Source: Crocosphaera sp038442745
Lineage (GTDB): Bacteria > Cyanobacteriota > Cyanobacteriia > Cyanobacteriales > Microcystaceae
DNA length: 6,150 bases
NCBI RefSeq assembly: GCF_038442745.1
Contig: NZ_JARVCN010000199.1
Coordinates: 1-6,150, forward strand
Direction of reading: 5' to 3'
The notes under the pieces were generated by a model that was not told the origin of the DNA, made no database searches, and worked only from the letters and a program-made list of their open reading frames with translations. Position numbers and translations under genes: made by a program. Positions 5,799 through 6,150 of this stretch are shown here, in pieces; the stretch's first letter is position 1; each line of letters begins with the position of its first letter.

Positions 5799-6131
5799 AT
5801 GGAAAGCTTCGTACCAAGTAATCAAAATATCGATCAGTATAGCACAAGCAAATTAAGTCTATTGGATGAGTATGATCAAGTATCAAAAATTTCCAGACTT
5901 TCTCAAACGTTGGAAATGATTAATGAATTAGATGATTCAGAAGTTAAAGTTACACTTCTAAATAATCTGGCCTTATCCTATGCAAAATTAGGTGAACTTG
6001 AACAAGCAAAGGAAATTTTAGCACAATCTTTGTCCATAACTGAAAACTTTGAAGACATCACCTTAAAGGTAACAACTATAACTGAGATTGCTCATGCTTA
6101 TAGCATTTCCCACAGTTATGAGGTACAGTAA
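5799..6131 (+). CDS. Short TPR-like repeat protein, possibly truncated
   Basis: This is a predicted 110-residue soluble protein with no signal peptide from this start. I do not recognise a specific family. Residues about 52-82 (LLNNLALSYAKLGELEQAKE and onward) fit a tetratricopeptide repeat, with Leu, Ala, Tyr, Gly and Ala at the usual positions. A second repeat begins at about 90 (KVTTITEIAHAYSIS) but the TAA falls where its second helix should be forming, and a second in-frame stop (TGA) follows three codons on. The protein is therefore either naturally short or the remnant of a longer TPR protein. The ATG at 5799 is chosen because it follows the extended -10 at 5775-5783. An in-frame ATG at 5760 would add 13 residues but lies upstream of that promoter. 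No good ribosome-binding site is seen for either. TPR modules usually bind other proteins; the partner is unknown. Confidence 0.55.
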   Translation: MESFVPSNQNIDQYSTSKLSLLDEYDQVSKISRLSQTLEMINELDDSEVKVTLLNNLALSYAKLGELEQAKEILAQSLSITENFEDITLKVTTITEIAHAYSISHSYEVQ

Positions 6132-6136
6132 CAGCA

Positions 6137-6150
6137 ATGAGCAAACCAGT
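6137..6150 (+). CDS. Possible start of a further gene, cut by the window edge
   Basis: An ATG five bases after the TPR stop opens a frame reading MSKP before the window ends. GAGG at 6120-6123 could serve as a ribosome-binding site, but its 13-base spacing is long. Only four complete codons are visible, so this is a candidate only. If real, it would be co-transcribed with the TPR gene. Confidence 0.2.

Noticed and set aside
1..6150. CRISPR array, tRNA, rRNA or insertion sequence
   Set aside because: No regularly spaced repeats, cloverleaf structures, transposase motifs or terminal inverted repeats with target duplications were seen.

Overview
The window looks like a piece of an AT-rich cyanobacterial chromosome. 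The evidence is three perfect HIP1 octamers (GCGATCGC at 230-237, 998-1005 and 5052-5059), a TTCCCT-type heptamer repeat, a CbiG-CbiH fusion of the kind cyanobacteria carry, an ars operon with the gene order and operator type described in Synechocystis, and a homologue of the Synechocystis glutamate-receptor channel GluR0. I cannot assign a genus; the low GC resembles Cyanobacterium/Geminocystis-like lineages, but that is a guess.

Layout. Positions 1-196 hold no recognisable complete gene, only a three-copy heptamer repeat and a hairpin followed by a T-rich stretch just ahead of the first gene. Positions 197-2089 (+) encode a bifunctional cobalamin-biosynthesis protein: a CbiG-type lactone-opening module joined to a CbiH/CobJ-type C17-methyltransferase. 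An intergenic region (2090-2208) carries a well-defined promoter with two near-identical palindromic operators. It drives a three-gene arsenic-resistance operon on the + strand: an ACR3-type arsenite exporter (2209-3354), the flavoprotein ArsH (3373-4002) and the arsenate reductase ArsC (3999-4397, overlapping arsH by 4 bases). No arsR lies next to it, so its repressor must be encoded elsewhere, as in Synechocystis. A 147-base convergent spacer with AT-rich inverted repeats follows. On the - strand, 5738-4545 encodes a periplasmic-binding-domain/ion-channel fusion with a K+-type TVGYGD filter. Diverging from it, 5799-6131 (+) encodes a short TPR-like protein that stops in the middle of a repeat.

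How the genes work together. The ars genes form one detoxification unit: ArsC reduces arsenate to arsenite, ACR3 exports the arsenite, and ArsH is an FMN reductase thought to act on organoarsenicals, quinones or oxidative stress. The two operators, one between -35 and -10 and one over the predicted transcription start, explain repression and also decide the arsB start codon. The cobalamin, channel and TPR genes show no obvious functional link to arsenic.

Most unusual point: the channel protein keeps the full potassium filter but has lost both residues that normally grip the alpha-carboxylate and alpha-amino groups of an amino-acid ligand. The S1 Arg position is Asn134 and the S2 acidic position is Ser328. 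It may therefore respond to something other than a standard amino acid. I saw no evidence for a wholly new multigene system.
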